64,000 bases of DNA from JAOUJD01 sp963726405 (lineage in GTDB: Bacteria > Pseudomonadota > Gammaproteobacteria > Burkholderiales > Burkholderiaceae_F). Location: assembly GCA_963726405.1 (NCBI GenBank), contig CAVSCF010000001.1:434001-498000 (forward strand), given 5' to 3'. Under the pieces are notes generated by a model. It made no database searches, was not told where the DNA came from, and worked only from the letters and a program-made list of their open reading frames with translations. This document shows positions 63,849 through 64,000 of this stretch, piece after piece; the first letter of the stretch is position 1, and every line of letters starts with the position of its first letter. The position numbers and the translations under genes are program-made.

Positions 63849-64000
63849 ATGATCATCACGTCACTGCTCGACACCGACCTGTACAAGTTCACGATGATGC
63901 AGGTGGTGCTGCATCACTTCCCCGGGGCGAGCGTCGAATACCGGTTCAAGTGCCGCAACCCGGGGATCGACCTGGTCCCGTACGTCGACGAGATCCGCGA
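63849..64000 (+). CDS. pncB: Nicotinate phosphoribosyltransferase, N-terminal part
   Basis: The first 50 residues are in the window; the gene runs off its end. The opening MIITSLLDTDLYKFTMMQ and FPGASVEYRFKCRN are diagnostic for PncB, which makes nicotinate mononucleotide in NAD salvage. It begins 18 bases after the livF stop, with TACAAT just upstream. Confidence 0.95.
   Translation, partial: MIITSLLDTDLYKFTMMQVVLHHFPGASVEYRFKCRNPGIDLVPYVDEIR

Overview
The window is a high-GC, gene-dense chromosomal segment from a betaproteobacterium, most likely of the Burkholderiales. The evidence is the block rpsP-rimM-trmD-rplS followed by Nudix, CobD-like, DUF2007, rsgA, pterin dehydratase, M48 protease and orn genes; an intracellular Cys-type PHA depolymerase; a short RnfB followed by nth and DUF1841; and tandem DUF1631 proteins. 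These placements come from family recognition by eye, not from a search. I see no prophage, transposase, integrase, CRISPR array or rRNA. The only RNA gene found is one tRNA-Arg(CCT). No gene-free stretch exceeds 300 bases.

Layout. 0.2-5 kb (minus strand): Lrp regulator, GlcG/HbpS protein, YdcF protein, prpE, and a response regulator with a decayed GGDEF domain. 5.1-8.6 kb (plus): NlpC/P60 hydrolase, an orphan Fe(III)-binding protein behind a tandem Fur box, and a FAD oxidoreductase. 8.6-11.7 kb (minus): bifunctional putA. 11.9-19.8 kb (plus): YqaA protein, etfBA, acyl-CoA dehydrogenase, then a rubrerythrin / Fe-S oxidoreductase / DUF3501 / radical-SAM run preceded by a perfect OxyR site. 20-24.3 kb: the ribosomal and tRNA-modification operon, Nudix and CobD-like genes. 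24.3-29.1 kb: a tightly overlapping minus-strand operon (M48, PCD, rsgA, DUF2007), orn, an AI-2E-family permease and tRNA-Arg. 29.1-42.7 kb: MFS permease, a 43-aa membrane peptide, parE, a four-PAS GGDEF/EAL protein, an aminotransferase, parC, CopD, PhzF, and htpG with a sigma-32 promoter. 42.7-51 kb: a glycosylase without an ordinary start codon, then DUF1631-A, a spermidine-synthase-like protein, DUF1631-B and a GspE/PilB-type ATPase. 51-55 kb: RibD-like reductase, MoxR/GNAT/VWA operon, two small cytochromes c. 55-59 kb (minus): DUF1841, nth (frameshifted), rnfB (two frameshifts), phaZ, fdxA. 59-64 kb (plus): a branched-chain-type ABC importer with fused permeases and a frameshifted second ATPase, then the start of pncB.

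How the genes work together. Catabolism is prominent: propionyl-CoA formation, acyl-CoA oxidation feeding ETF, proline oxidation, PHA mobilisation and amino-acid import. Two stress circuits can be read from the DNA: an OxyR-controlled peroxide module and a sigma-32-controlled htpG. The least explained parts are the rubrerythrin/Fe-S/DUF3501 module and the paired DUF1631 proteins beside an orphan secretion/pilus-type ATPase. Four +1 frameshifts at 56.3-63.5 kb (two in rnfB, one in nth, one in a G6 run of livF) look like consensus errors or recent lesions, because the reading continues intact after each one.
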